Assembly: GCF_047948215.1 (NCBI RefSeq) | Contig: NC_134457.1 | Coordinates: forward strand, 90,606,898-90,670,897 | Direction of reading: 5' to 3' | DNA length: 64,000 nucleotides | Origin: Lycorma delicatula | Lineage: Eukaryota; Arthropoda; Insecta; Hemiptera; Fulgoridae | Shown here: one piece after another, positions 35,868-47,453 of the stretch | Numbering within the stretch: the first letter of the stretch is position 1 | How the letters are laid out: every line of letters begins with the position of its first letter | Notes under the pieces: generated by a model | Told to the model about the DNA's origin: nothing | Databases searched by the model: none | The model's input: only the letters and a program-made list of their open reading frames with translations | Translations under genes and position numbers: made by a program

Positions 35868-36450
35868 ATTGTTCGTTTTTTTAATTCCTTGTACGAAGTA
35901 TTGCGATTGCGAAAAATGTTGGGTTTTCAGATTTCAACGGAAATATCTATTTTGACAATCTCCGAATCTATTTTGACTAGTTTCGTCGTGATGTCTGTAC
36001 GTACGTAGGTAAGTATGTATGTATCTCGCATAACTCAAAAACGATTACCTGTAGAAAGTTGAAATTTTGGATTTAGGACTGTTGTAACAGCTAGTTGTCC
36101 ACCTCCTCTTTTGAGGAAATCCAAAAAAATTTGGATTTTGGACTTCTTCTTAACTGTAGTAATCAGCCCTCATTGAGAGCTTTTCAACGATATATCACAA
36201 GTGGTACTTATTTTCATTGGATCCAGAGTTATAGACAAATAACATTTTAATTAATGAAATATTTGGATCGTACAAGGGGATGGCACATCAGTTCAAATCC
36301 GACTTCATTTCCTTTTTTTAACTATTTTTTAATCAAAATGTACTGATTTATGAATAATTATTAACCTCTGATTGTAAAAAAAACGTGTATGTGTAATTTA
36401 ATATGCGTACAAGCAAGTCATGTTGTATCCACATCAAATTGTTTATGTTA
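35868..36450 (+). repeat. Repeat A, copy 1
   Basis: Collinear with 48180-49115 and 62150-63030: CGAAAAATGTTGG, GATTTCAACGGAAATAT, CTCGCATAACTCAAAAACGA, GAAATTTTGGATTTAGGACT, CATTGAGAGCTTTTCAACGA, ACTTATTTTCATTGGATCC and CACATCAGTTCAAATCCGAC. This copy lacks the 5' 150-200 nt of the other two. It has no durable coding frame. Confidence 0.85.
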
Positions 36451-37540
36451 GCTTTTATATATATATAAATTACAAATAAAACAATTTGAAACAATATTCC
36501 ACGTTGTTTACGTTATTTTCAATTAAAAAAAAAACAAAAAAACAGTGACATCTCTACTAACGGAAACTAACGACAATTTTAAAATCCCCAGTCCCTTGAT
36601 ATAGAATTTTTAAGTAAAATGCTTCAAATGGCAAACACAGTGAATTATAAACGAGAAAATACGTTGATAAAAATAATTTATATATTTAATAAAATCTGTG
36701 TTAATAAGAAATTGGCATTGGATTTAGCTGCCGAATTAAATAAACAATTAAAAATTATTATTTTTTTCAAATGAGAATGTTATTTAATTTATACAAGGTC
36801 TTATTATCTCGAAAAAGTCTTTTTCGTATATCTTCATTGTACAAATATAACGCCGTTATTCGCTCTCCACTCATGATTTTTGATCTTCCTAGAAAATATG
36901 TTTATCAATATTCTCCTAAAGGACAAATACCCATTAAAAAAAATGTAACAGCAAAGAACTGGCTTTCGAGAGAGACCCTTGACAGACTACTACTTAGGAG
37001 GAAAATTCAGTGAAACATTAAAGTATGTAAGTAAAGAATTATGCAAATAAAACTATCCCACTCTTTGAGCAGAATTTTGAGATAGGGGACGCACGGTGGC
37101 CGTGTCTCCCCACCCTTTTGATCAATTATAACTAAAATTAATTGTCATGAATGACTCATATTCAGTACTCAATTATAAAATTTTATAAAATTTGGTTTCA
37201 AAATTATATCTTCATTTTGCTTGAAGATATCGGCGTAATGATATAGCGCCGATTTTTAAATTAAAATCTTTCCCTATAGCAAAGTTCTTAAAAGAAAAAT
37301 TTAACTTGATTTTAACACGGTAAATGACATCGATTTCTGTAAATGTTCAACGTGGACAGCATTTTTAAATTACAACTCGCACTATGATTATACTCTAGAT
37401 TTTATATAATCGCCTCAGCATCATCATGGTTAAACTATGTTTTGCTATCAACGCAGCATCCAATGCTTTGGTTGGACCGTAATGGGTTTAATGATGAGAT
37501 GTTCTATTTTTCAAGATTGTGCAGCTTACTCCTTATTAGA
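36451..37540. other. AT-rich stretch with one unassigned ORF
   Basis: The ORF at 36771-37013 (+, 80 codons; RSPLMIFDLPRKYVYQYSPK among its residues) has a somewhat protein-like composition. Upstream frames near 36600-36720 also read open for short distances, but I recognise no family. It may be a fragment of an unidentified transposon. Confidence 0.35.
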
Positions 37541-37544
37541 ATTC

Positions 37545-38510
37545 GGTGTGAATTATCCATCCACACTGCTGAAAATTATCCTTACTGATATTTTTTGGTC
37601 ATCTTTACTCTCAGAATGCTTTCTGCTAAGGGTCGACCTCTCCCCAAGAAGTCTCGTTGCCAGAATAAACTCTAGTAGATAGTCTACACCCAGCTGACCA
37701 ACTTCCGCACAGCAACGGGCTCTCTCATCCGCCCACTTTCCACACTCGAAGAAGTTGTGTCCTACTGTATCCTCACATTCACAGTAGGAACACGTCGGTG
37801 CGATTCTCTTCTTCCAGCGAAACAGATAACTGTTGAATGCACTGTAGTCCGTCAGGAGTTGGGTCAACCAAAAATTAGTTTCTCCATGCTCCTTACTCAC
37901 CCACCTTCTTAGGTTTGGAATGTGAAAGGTCCACCTTTCCACTGTTGACGTTTTCCACATCTCCTGCCACCTTACCAGTACGCTTTCCTGAGCACCCTGT
38001 TTCGAAACGACAGCTGCCCGATCCACACGGCAACTCTCAACTCAACAGGCGACACACCCGCTATGACGAATGCAGCATCAGAGGAAGCAGTCTGATAGGT
38101 GGATATAACTCTAAGGGGCGTCCTTCTTAGAACCCTGTTCAACGATGTTCTACATCATTGCTGCCAGAACGGTGCTGCATAAGGACTACAGAAGACACCG
38201 TCATGGCAAGGAGCTTTCGCTTTGACGCTGCAGACCTCCCACATTGGCCATCAATTTGGTAAGCGCACTAATCATCTTTTCTGCTTTGCTAATCAGTTCA
38301 TCCACGTGCCTGGTGAATTTCCACCAGACACCCAGACATTTCACTCATCTGACTGGTTCCAACAGAGCATGGGGCGGGAGCCAACTTCTTCCTGCCGGTA
38401 CCACACCTCCGTTTTCACTGCAGCGAGGGTCAACCCCTTAGCCACCATCAGCCCTTGGCCATGCTAACGACCCGGCTCACCTTAGCTACCAGCTACTGTG
38501 AACCCTTGTG
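37545..38510 (-). pseudogene. R1-type LINE ORF2 3' part
   Basis: The 157-codon minus frame at 37553-38026 contains TQLLTDYSAFNSYLFRWKKR, IAPTCSYCECEDTVGHNFFE and CGKWADERARCC. This matches the end of R1-clade ORF2 (T-Q-x-L-x-G/D-x-x-x-F-x-x-Y-L, then C-x2-C-x-C...H-x4-C). Upstream, to about 38510, decayed frames hold SKRKLLAMTVSSVVLM and VISTYQTASSDAAFVIAGVS, the preceding thumb/connection region of the same family. Stops and shifts lie between the blocks and the catalytic palm is absent. R1 relatives often sit in rDNA, but this copy is in ordinary AT-rich sequence. Confidence 0.8.
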
Positions 38511-38529
38511 GATAACATTGACAGGATAA

Positions 38530-39170
38530 TATAACAAGCTTTGCAAACACGACAATTTTGTTGGGAAATGTATAGGAAAAATCTGAATTCCTTTTCCTCC
38601 GTAGTCCATATATTTTTCAGCTCTAATTTTGCATAAGATTTCATTTCTGGAAACTAATTATATGAATTCTTTATCCTCAATTATAATAAATAACCAAAAA
38701 TTTAATAAAGAACGCTTTAAATATCACCTCAGTGATAATAAATAATAATTAATCAGAAACAATAATAGAGGTTGAGATTCTTATTGTTTTTATGTTTTTA
38801 TTCTTATCGTTATTACGAGTATTTCAAACTAAAATTGTAATCACAACAAATTCATAAACAAAAAATTGTAAAATTTATAAATTAATCATTTTAAAATTAT
38901 GACTCAAGTTATAAAAAAACAAACTGTTGCGTCCTGCGAATTAAGTTATCTCTCTACGGATTGTGTAGTCTAAGAAATCACAATTATTTGACTACATTAA
39001 ATCTAGCGCTTAGCTTATTGCACTAACGTATAACTTTCTGCGTCAGTTATCTAATATAATGGTAAGTTTTATTATTGTTTTAACCGCTTCGTAATTTTAA
39101 CAAAAAATTTGATTTGTGTTTAGTTCTTACAAATTTGTAAAAATTATTTATAGTTTACAATTTTTATATT
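38530..39170. other. AT-rich spacer between LINE and Helitron
   Basis: No gene or repeat copy recognised. Confidence 0.55.
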
Positions 39171-39174
39171 TATA

Positions 39175-41324
39175 CTAGCTGTACCCGCCACGCTGTGACA
39201 CACTGTGGTTGCATGGATGAGAAATGAGAAACAAAACAAAGCATACGTTTCATAGAAGTTTAATTTTGCAATACTTGTGGATATACAATATTTTTTTGTT
39301 TTTCCACTGTCTGCGTAGATATAAAGGCTATCTGGTTTGCCGACTCGGGAACACGCACATACAGTTGTCCATGTGAAAAGCAATCCCCATCTAAATCTAA
39401 ACCATACAATTCTAAAGATTGACCTTTAGCTTTATTGATTGTAATTGCAAATGCCAATTGAATTGGGAATTGCAATCCTTTAAATTGAAATGGTGTATCG
39501 GTCGGGATCATGGGTATTCGAGGAATGAGGACATCTTCACCATTGGAAGGCCCCGTTAAAATCGTTGCTTCCACTACGTTATTCATTAATTTCTTAACTG
39601 CAAGTCGGGTGCCGTTGCAGAGTTTTGGCTGATTAATATTCCGCAACAGGATAATTGAACACCTATTTTCAATTTTAATATGTGTGGTGGCATCCCTGGC
39701 AGATCTAGTGAGTTTAAAAATTCCGTTGGATAATTAACTACTTCATCTGCTTCCACAACGGTGTCTATCGACTTATATGTAATTTCCTCACTTTGACTGC
39801 TGGATTGAATAACATTATTAAGTTGATAGACATCATTATTCTTTGCGGCAAGGATAGCTCGTTCACTGAGTCAATCGTGATTTCTATGATTAATTTGAAT
39901 ATCAGGAAATACTTTTTCGATCAGTTCTTCTTTCGATGTTACTAAATTACAAAAATTATCCGGAAATGATATTCGTCTAGACGTCTCATCGACTGGCAGC
40001 TGTCCGTTTCCAATGTCCAGTAACTGTCGTGAGAATACCTCAGCTGATGGATCATTCTGCAACTGGACACGCATATTCGTAGTCAACTGCAAGTACGTAC
40101 GTGTCGCCACAGTGTTGAATATTTTAGGCAAGCATTTATTTCGTCTGCTGGTGTCGATCGAGAAATTACAGGCAATGTTTGCCTAAAATCTCCTGCCAGC
40201 AATATCAAAGCATTCCCGAATGGTTGAACGTTTCCACGCAAATCTCGTAACGATCGATCAAGAGCTTAAAGCGATTTTTTATGTGCCATCGTGCATTCAT
40301 CCCAAACAATGAGTTTACATTTTTGTAATACTTTTCCCATACAGGATGCTTTGGAAATATTGCACGTGGGAGTCTCGATGATTTGCATGTTTAATGGCAA
40401 CTTCAGAGCTGAATGCGCAGTCCTTCCACCTGGTAACAATGTCGCAGCTATTCCAGACGAAGCAAGAGCTAAGGCTATGTCATTTTTTGATCGAACCGTT
40501 GCTAGAATCAATCTAATGAGGAATGTTTTCCCAGTTCCTCCTGGCGCATCCAAGAAGAAGGTCCCCCCCAACTCCGTCATTTATCATTTCCATTATGCGA
40601 TCATAAATGCCTTTCTGTTCACGTGTTAATTTGCGAATGTTTGATTGGACATATGACTGAAGATCACCAATGTTGTAACTCTGTTCACGGCGTAAATCAA
40701 CATCAAACGAAGCAATCGCAGCTCGGGTGGGTGCTGGCATTCCCAATTGACTAAGAACTTTATTTGCATTAGCTAAGCACTTGTCTTCAATATTTATCAA
40801 TGCTTCGTTGTAAATTTCTTCTGTAAATTCAGACAAAAGTGAATATTTAACCTAACAACGGATTTTTTGGTCATTATGTAGGGATATTATTTTGTCTTTG
40901 GTTATTTCGACTTTTTTTATTTGCATAGTCTCTATCTGGACTATAAGAAAGTTGGGTGTTTTAATTTATTTACTGTAAGTCATCCTTCTTGGTGGCTTTT
41001 CTTTTTGTTTTGGTGTTTTTTTTTTTTTTAATAAAATACAGATGTTTTAGCTGTTAAACATAATTCAAAGAAATTTGGTCGTTGTGTTTGACAGCGGCCA
41101 TCTTGCATTGATCTGATTGGTTTTCCTTTGTTTACATTTCCAAATTAAAAATGTACAAATTAAAAATAGACACATATTTTTATTAAAAATAGATGAAAAC
41201 AATCTTTGATGCGGGTTATATATCGTGCTAAAATTTGAGCTCAATCGGTGCAGAACATTTTGAGTTTTTGAAGCGTACACAAACGAACTTTGCATTTTTA
41301 TATATATATATATATATATATAGA
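39175..41324 (-). mobile_element. Compact Helitron with both termini
   Basis: Read on the minus strand, the 5' end is TCTATATATATA preceded by A. The 3' end is an imperfect hairpin (39188-39208, CCACAGTGTG/TCA/CAGCGTGG), then CGGGTACAG and CTAG (39175-39178), followed by T. These are the Helitron rules: 5' TC, 3' hairpin before CTRR, insertion between A and T, no target duplication. At 2150 nt it is far shorter than autonomous elements and keeps only the helicase 3' half (39260-40850). The Rep nuclease and the helicase N-terminus are gone. A 67-nt block near the 5' end is shared with the element at 11901-14040. Confidence 0.75.
39260..40850 (-). pseudogene. Helitron Pif1-like helicase relic
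   Basis: From high to low coordinates the frames give an N-terminal piece (LTREQKGIYDRIMEMINDG, 40630 region), the Walker A motif DAPGGTGKTFLIR (40520 region), Walker B VWDECTMAHKKSL (40270-40310), and LAGDFRQTLPVISR (about 40170). Next is LTTNMRVQLQNDPSAEVFSR (40060 region), then KLCNGTRLAVKKLMNN (about 39600). The C-terminal helicase motifs FPIQLAFAITINKAKGQS and FSHGQLYV lie at 39360-39480. This is the ordered motif set of the Pif1-like helicase of Helitrons. Frameshifts occur near 40570 (a C-run), 40095, 39650 and 39370, with stops at about 40266 and 39871, so it is dead. The Rep domain is missing. Confidence 0.9.
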
Positions 41325-41329
41325 TTAAT

Positions 41330-41589
41330 CAACATATCTACGTATATATAATATTACATATTTTTTCATGAATAATTTCTGTATATGTGTAAAAAAAGGT
41401 AAAAGTTTTAAATATTATATTGGAACGTCACAATAAAACAGTAATTTCTATCTGATGACAAAGTTATACAGATGATTAAGTCATTCATTAAGGTAGACCA
41501 ATATGTCAAAACTGTGTATATTTTATTTCAACTAATTTACGGATTTCCAAATTTAGGTATTACTTAAGTTATTTTTAATATTTATATTT
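41330..41589. other. AT-rich spacer
   Basis: No gene recognised between the Helitron 5' end and the SINE. Confidence 0.5.
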
Positions 41590-41762
41590 CCGACCTCAGT
41601 GGCTGTCTAGGTAGCGTCTCGGTATTTTGTCTCTCCGGGACAATTGCCCTGGGAGGCCCCGGCTTCGAATCCCGGTCAAGTATGGCATCTTTTCGTACGA
41701 TACCAATCTCTACCAGGTTAATGACCGTATCTGTTGATGACCGCTCTTTAATAAAAAAAAAT
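41590..41762 (+). mobile_element. tRNA-derived SINE, different head
   Basis: The A-box-like TGGCTGTCTAGGTAGCG and B-box-like GCTTCGAATCC are spaced as in tRNA-derived promoters, with CCCGGTCAAGTATGGCATC after the B box (compare CCCGGTCAGGCATGGCAT in the SINEs at 46731 and 62000). The body beyond (TCTCTACCAGGTTAATGACC) is different and ends in an A-rich tail. Confidence 0.65.
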
Positions 41763-41764
41763 TT

Positions 41765-43257
41765 ATTGAGGTGTCAATATTTCCAATAGTTTTTTTTTCA
41801 AAAAGAACAACCTAAATAATTTCAACAATTCAAAGAGATTTATAGTCAACATCATCCGGAAAATATCATGCATAGTAGATGTTTGCCAGAATGTAATCTC
41901 ATTTTCCAGTTTAGATATTTATAGTACTGTAAGTTTATGATGCACGAATTAAATTTAGTATTTCAGAATTGATTTCGAGTTAATCCATTATTATCGTTAA
42001 TCCATTATTAACGATGAATTTCAACAGGAATTCTATTACTTTAAATTATAATATATAAAAATTATTAATACCAAAGAAAAACGAGTAAAATTAACATTAT
42101 TATAGAAAATATTGTAATTACTATGAACTACATGAGGATTTAAAGAAAAAAATGTAGAAAATAAAGATAAAAACAACAAACAGTGAAATCATTTATTTTG
42201 TACCGACTAACGAAGCCAAAAAAAAAAAAAAATACTGGAAATAAATACTGCATAAATTATGTTATTTCTAAAAGATATTTAAAAGTTTTATGCAAGTTTA
42301 AAGGGGTTAATAGGTATAACTGGAATTGAACGTAAATCGTACAAAATCCCACATCACTTGTAAATTAATAAGTTAACCAACATTTATAATCATTAAAATT
42401 TATAAATAAATAGGATAATACTATTAGAGATTCAGTATTATAAAACATATTTATATACGTGTGTATGGCGATAAACTTCTACGCTGTTAATAAGTTAAAA
42501 AAGCCCTTTTCAATCGCTATTAATTTGCATGATTATTTAATACATGCGGAAATTCTTGTCTTTATTTACAACCCTTTTAAAAATACTGGTTTTTATTTCG
42601 AATTTGATCCAACAAAATTTATATTATACCTATTTTTAATATGCAGCATAATTTATAACATATGTAAAATGATCTATGAAATAAATAGGAGTAGTTCAAC
42701 ATAAAATGACAGTAATATTTTTTAAGTTATTGTAATACACATAATAATGTCAAACAACTTCTTTTTACACCTAATATATAATTAAACTGATAAGGAAGCA
42801 GTTTATATTTTATTTATTTATTTTTTCTTTTAATATGACGTATAAGCGTGGTCGGATGTTAAGAGAGAAGTTGAATAAGCGGTTCTTTCAATAAAACCTG
42901 ATAGTTGGTCAGGTCATAGGTAGTTCGCTATTTAATCGATCAGGTTTGTTGTTGACCAAGTAAAGACGAACCTGAGTAGTAGTAATATTACAGCCGAGAA
43001 TAATCATGCGGATAACGGTAAGTCAAACATGTTAACTTACTAGTGCAAGTACTATAACAACAGCAACAACATTTCAGTACAGCAAGTATAACATGTGAGT
43101 TAATAACTAACTAATCAAGATAAAATAATAATCAAGGGAACTAATAGTAGATGATAGGAATATAATAATAACATAAGTAATCTAAAATAATAGTTAGTTT
43201 ATCAAAACAACATCGGTATTTCAATAATCTTCACAAAAGGGAAAACTCGTACTAAAG

Positions 43258-43304
<47 letters not shown>

Positions 43305-43880
43305 AACTTTCAGTATGAGGTAAAACGAAATTGTTTATTGGTTACGATCAGGTAAAAACAAAGCGCTTATGTATTAAAACTTAACTACTATTCTTACAGT
43401 ACAATTATTTCTAATAATATTTTTTCACCTGTTATAAAATTAAATTTATTCATCCAATTAAGTATTATTATTATTATTATTAAGAATGAATTTGTAACTA
43501 AAATTAATTACAGAAAAAAACAGCTGACATTTATACTGAAATTTATCGACATTTGCATAGAACTTAAAAAAAAATTAATAAAGTAAAAAAATAAATGCTT
43601 TTCTATGTTCCCCTAGGGATAAAGATTATAATATTGTCCTTACAGCCTTACGTATTTTATTATAAAAAGTAAAATAATAAAACAGTATTCTGTAATTTTT
43701 GTTAATAACAAACAAATATTAGCACAAAATCAACTCTTTGCTGAAGTACTGTGTCTTGAGATAACAAAATGTAGTTATACGCATCGTAAATGAAAATATT
43801 TAACTTTATTCAAACAAAATTTATTTAATTTTTACTTAAAGGAAAAGGGTTTAAATATATATATTTCTAAACTGGGAAAT
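41765..43880. other. AT-rich stretch with a possible non-repetitive island
   Basis: (AT)n at 43262-43299. The interval 42840-43100 is less AT-biased, includes CAACAGCAACAACA and, on the plus strand, a GCGGATAACG/GTAAGTC donor-like site. It has no long open frame and could be an untranslated exon, but evidence is weak. Otherwise nothing recognised. Confidence 0.4.
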
Positions 43881-44526
43881 AAGATTACCACTGCATTGCA
43901 CCGTGGAAAGATGCTTTTTATGAGGAAAGTGCAATCTATCGCAGTTCGCGTGCCAGAAATAAGTTATTTTGAGCGAAAAAAATCCTTATTACGAACACAG
44001 TTGGAAAGAAATTCACCGCACGTCATGATACGGACTGGAATGGCAGCTCGTCATTTGCTTGATCCTTATTTTTTTGACGAACCAGTGAATGCACCCAACT
44101 TATTTAGAGATGTTGGAGGCATGGTTAATACCACAGCTTCAAGACAAGGATCTCATAGAACGAGTATGCAGCAAGATAGAGCACCTGGACATTTTGCTCC
44201 ATAAGTCCGCACGTTTCTGAATGAAAAATTTCCCGGACGTTGGATTGTCCGTGGTACTCCAACGTCACCAGCTCCGTTATCATGTTCACCTCGGAAGATT
44301 TGATTTCACCACACCAGACAATTCATTATGGGAAATTATCCAGGTACACGTATCTGCAGGTCGTTACTATACCACAAATGAAGAATTGCGTGACGCTGTG
44401 AGGGACGCCTTCCGTAACGTAACATAAGAAATGCTTCGTTGCAAGTCACAGAGAACGTGGCGACATATAGAATTGTGCGTGCAATATGAGGGCAAACACA
44501 CAGACCCATTGGACGATGTAAATTAA
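43881..44526 (+). pseudogene. Tc1/mariner-superfamily transposase, C-terminal part, frameshifted
   Basis: The DDE-type catalytic domain is visible in pieces: MIRTGMAARHLLDPYFFDEP and VNAPN (expected first-Asp strand region), QQDRAPGHFAP (the Q-Q-D-x-A-P-x-H second-Asp motif; Asp present), and FLNEKFPGRWI. After a shift come DFTTPDNSLWEIIQVHVSAG (decayed S-P-D-L-T-x-x-D third catalytic region, D present) and EELRDAVRDAFRNVT, ending in QRTWRHIELCVQYEGKHT and DPLDDVN-stop at 44526. The N-terminal helix-turn-helix is missing or unrecognisable. About 100 nt downstream a candidate right end reads CTTTAGGGAGTACGGTGATT. It is inactive. Confidence 0.78.
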
Positions 44527-44665
44527 TACGAGTACTATGTATGAAGTGAATAAATAAAATAATTCATTATTATATTGCATTTTTCATTTATAAATCATTA
44601 CACATTTTTGTTCTAACTTTAGGGAGTACGGTGATTTCCCGGTCACTCGGTGTATATTTCGTACG
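44527..44665 (+). repeat. Candidate 3' flank and terminal repeat of the mariner-like element
   Basis: TTTTGTTCTAACTTTAGGGA, then GTACGGTGATTTCCCGGTC, then ACTCGGTGTA next to TATT could be the right terminal inverted repeat with a TA target. The matching left end was not found, so the boundary is tentative. Confidence 0.4.
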
Positions 44666-44669
44666 ACCT

Positions 44670-46005
44670 TACGTAAATGAGAAAGTTACTTTTATGATTT
44701 ATTATCATTATTATTATTATTATTTTTAAAAAAAGTAGTCATAAAATAAACCTTTCGCCAATAAAAAAGTCATTATTTTAATATTAATGGTTCAAAAATA
44801 CGTAAGAATTTTTCCAATAATATTTTCCAAAACCTCGTATTTATGTATGGCTCCTTTTAGGAATACCACATGGTTATTATTATAAACCTCACAACATTTT
44901 TCAGGTGCCAACTACAGAAATATGTTGTTGTCATACCACTATATTACAATACTGTAGTAATATCAGTGCTGAAATATGATCACACAATAACCGGATTATA
45001 ATATTTATAACCTTTCATTTTAAACTTATATACGCGAACTAAAAAAAAGATAATAAAAATAAATAAATAAAATGAGAAGGAAAAGGAACTGAATATAGCC
45101 CTATATCTACATCTTAACTCCTTATACGAAAAATGCGTCTGATTCCATTCACAGCCGCTCTCAGCAGGTCGTCCTATTTACTCTCTCGCCCCTACTCCCA
45201 TTACTATATATCCTACGTAGTCCATATTCAACCAGCTTCCTTCATTCATACTCAAATGCTTCAAACTTCCTGGAACATTTATCATTTTTGACGTCAAATG
45301 TAAAACTGAAAGAAAAAAATTTATAAAGGAATAAAAGAATTTTTCTTTCGTCTTATTATTACATGAATAAATATTAGTTTATATTACACAATATATTGTA
45401 CCGAAAAAAATAACAGAATACGTGTACATGAATAGGTATAATATTCATGAATAAAAAAACAAGATCATGATATTCTGTTACATTGAAATTTAATAATAAT
45501 AATAAATTATTACAGATACATACATATACACATTGTATCATTGTTAATTCATTTTAAAGTATTTTATTCAAGATTAAATGTATTAACAATAATAAAAACG
45601 ATGAAATAAAAACATTAATTCATTCCTCGTTTACAGGTCTTAATCCCCGAAGAAATAATTTCTTTCATATCTATTCAATACAATTATAAATATATCTAGC
45701 TTATTTTTTTTTTTAAATAAATAATAAAACCTTTCATAATTAAAGCTTTTTATTTTATGATTAATTAAATTAAAAATTTAATGCTTAAAAGTAAAAAAAA
45801 ACCTTCTTGGTTGTTCGCTCACTTAAAATAGAAAAACAAACAATAAAGTTGTTGTATGATGGAGTAAGATTCAGTTTCCAGTAAAAGATCTTTTTATAAG
45901 AATATTGTGGTTAACTTAAACTAACTCTCAAGAATGATAAATTAAGCATGAGTAAGTTGAAAATGTGTACTATACTACACATTACTGTTTAGAATAGAAA
46001 ATTTA
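44670..46005. other. AT-rich stretch without recognised genes
   Basis: A somewhat less AT-biased patch at 45110-45300 has no stable frame. Nothing else was recognised. Confidence 0.5.
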
Positions 46006-46009
46006 ATGC

Positions 46010-47230
46010 TATTAAATAAAATGTTCTAAAAAACACCCAATCTAAATTAAAATTCAGGGGGAAACTATCTGAATTATTTACGATTAAAACAGGACTAAGG
46101 TAAGGGAACGGTTTATCACCACTACTCTTCATCTGTGGTCTGGAATATGTGATGAGAGAATGGTACGAGGAAAATCCTAAGAACATAAAAATCGGAACCA
46201 ATAAACTTAAATTATTTATGATGTGCGGACAGCGATACTAGCCAACAGCCAAGAATCCAAAATCCAAATAACGAGCCTTCAAAATTTTGCATAAAAGAAT
46301 AGGGCTCCAACTCTCATTCGAAAAAGCAAAAATAATGGTAGCAGATCCATTAGTGGTAAACCACACGACAATAAACAACAGAAAAATAAAAATATAGTAA
46401 AACAATTTAGATATTTACGAGAAATTATAACACACAACTTAAACGAAAAACCAAAAAACCAACCCGGCAAGAAAGAACTTATAACATGATTAAAAACCAA
46501 AAAATAACATGATCCACATATAACAAAAAATGCCTATCCATCATCAAGTAATTAACACATTACAAAACAGTACTTCAGCTAGAAATATCCTACGGAAATG
46601 AATCCCTCTTCAAAGTCACTCAGAGGAACAGAATTGACAAGATCCTAAAAGTGGGAAAAAAACAAAAATATAAACACGAAACATCAAAAAGAAGGACAAT
46701 GGTGGATAATACCAAATGAAGTGGTTTACAGGAAGCGTGGAAGAGTGGTTGCATCTCGGCCTTTCATCCGGAGGTACCGATTTTGAATCCCGGTCAGGCA
46801 TGGCATTCATCTCATCCTCTGAAGCAATACCTGACAGTGGTTCCGGAGGTTAAAAAAAAAATAAAAAAAGAAGAACGCATCACGCATACTATACGTAAGA
46901 GGATCTCTTTTTTTTGGGACCTCATGAGAACACCGGAAATCGGATTAACAAGAAAAATGATAGAGAAACTTTAGAATCTGAAGAAGCAAAGGGTGGGATG
47001 TATTAAAGAAATAAGAGAGAATATGGAGAAACTGGGAATAACTCTGAAAGATCTACAAAAGAAGAAAGAAAACATCGGGAAATTAAAGGACAAGAAAATA
47101 CAGTTTACACAAAAACAGACAAACGATACATAATGAAAAGGGTATTTACAGATTTGGAAAGAACAGAAAGATCAGAACGAATGAAAAAATATTGGAAAAT
47201 TCTAAAGAACAAAACAATGCGCTCTTAAAA
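46010..47230 (+). pseudogene. LINE reverse transcriptase relic interrupted by a SINE
   Basis: The frame at 46035-46210 reads FRGKLSELFTIKTGLR-stop-GNGLSP and then LLFICGLEYVMREWYEENPK. This is the reverse transcriptase block normally reading T-G-x-R-Q-G-D-x-L-S-P-L-L-F. The catalytic box region survives only as CADSDT in another frame. Later pieces are RIGLQLSFEKAKIMVADPLV (46300-46360), KQFRYLREIITHNLNEKPKN (46400-46450) and IRKRISFFWDLMRTPEIGLT (46895-46950). After more shifts the tail contains IKEIRENMEKLGITLKDLQK and SERMKKYW, ending near 47228. A SINE (46731-46872) splits the C-terminal half. It is a dead copy. Confidence 0.78.
46731..46872 (+). mobile_element. tRNA-derived SINE inserted in the LINE relic
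   Basis: The head contains GTGGAAGAGTGGTTGCATC (A-box-like) and TTTTGAATCCCGGTCAGGCA (B box region). The tail reads CATCTCATCCTCTGAAGCAA, then TACCTGACAGTGGTTCCGGA, then GGTTAAAAAAAAA. It is closely related to 62000-62150. LINE coding similarity (NEVVYR on the left, THTIRKRISFF on the right) is broken exactly across it. Target duplications are not certain. Confidence 0.8.
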
Positions 47231-47360
47231 TAAAAATAATCGGACACAGATTGGATTAACTAATCCAATGAGGCCGTACAATCAAGAAAAAAACGCTAAA
47301 CTTATCTTCATTATTAAATATTTATTATGAACTAGCAGACACGGCAATAGTTTAGAGTAT

Positions 47361-47381
47361 ATATATATATATATATATATC
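47361..47381. repeat. (AT)n microsatellite
   Basis: Ten AT units preceding the homopyrimidine tract. Confidence 0.9.
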
Positions 47382-47453
47382 GATTAAATGAACACAATTG
47401 AAAGTTTGATAAAACATTAACAAAATAAAGATTACGGAACTCGCAAAATTTAA

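Noticed and set aside
40291..40629. 112-codon plus-strand ORF
   Set aside because: It is antisense to the Helitron helicase motifs, which are clearly on the minus strand.
46279..46500. 73-codon minus-strand hydrophobic ORF
   Set aside because: It is antisense to LINE reverse transcriptase sequence that reads on the plus strand.
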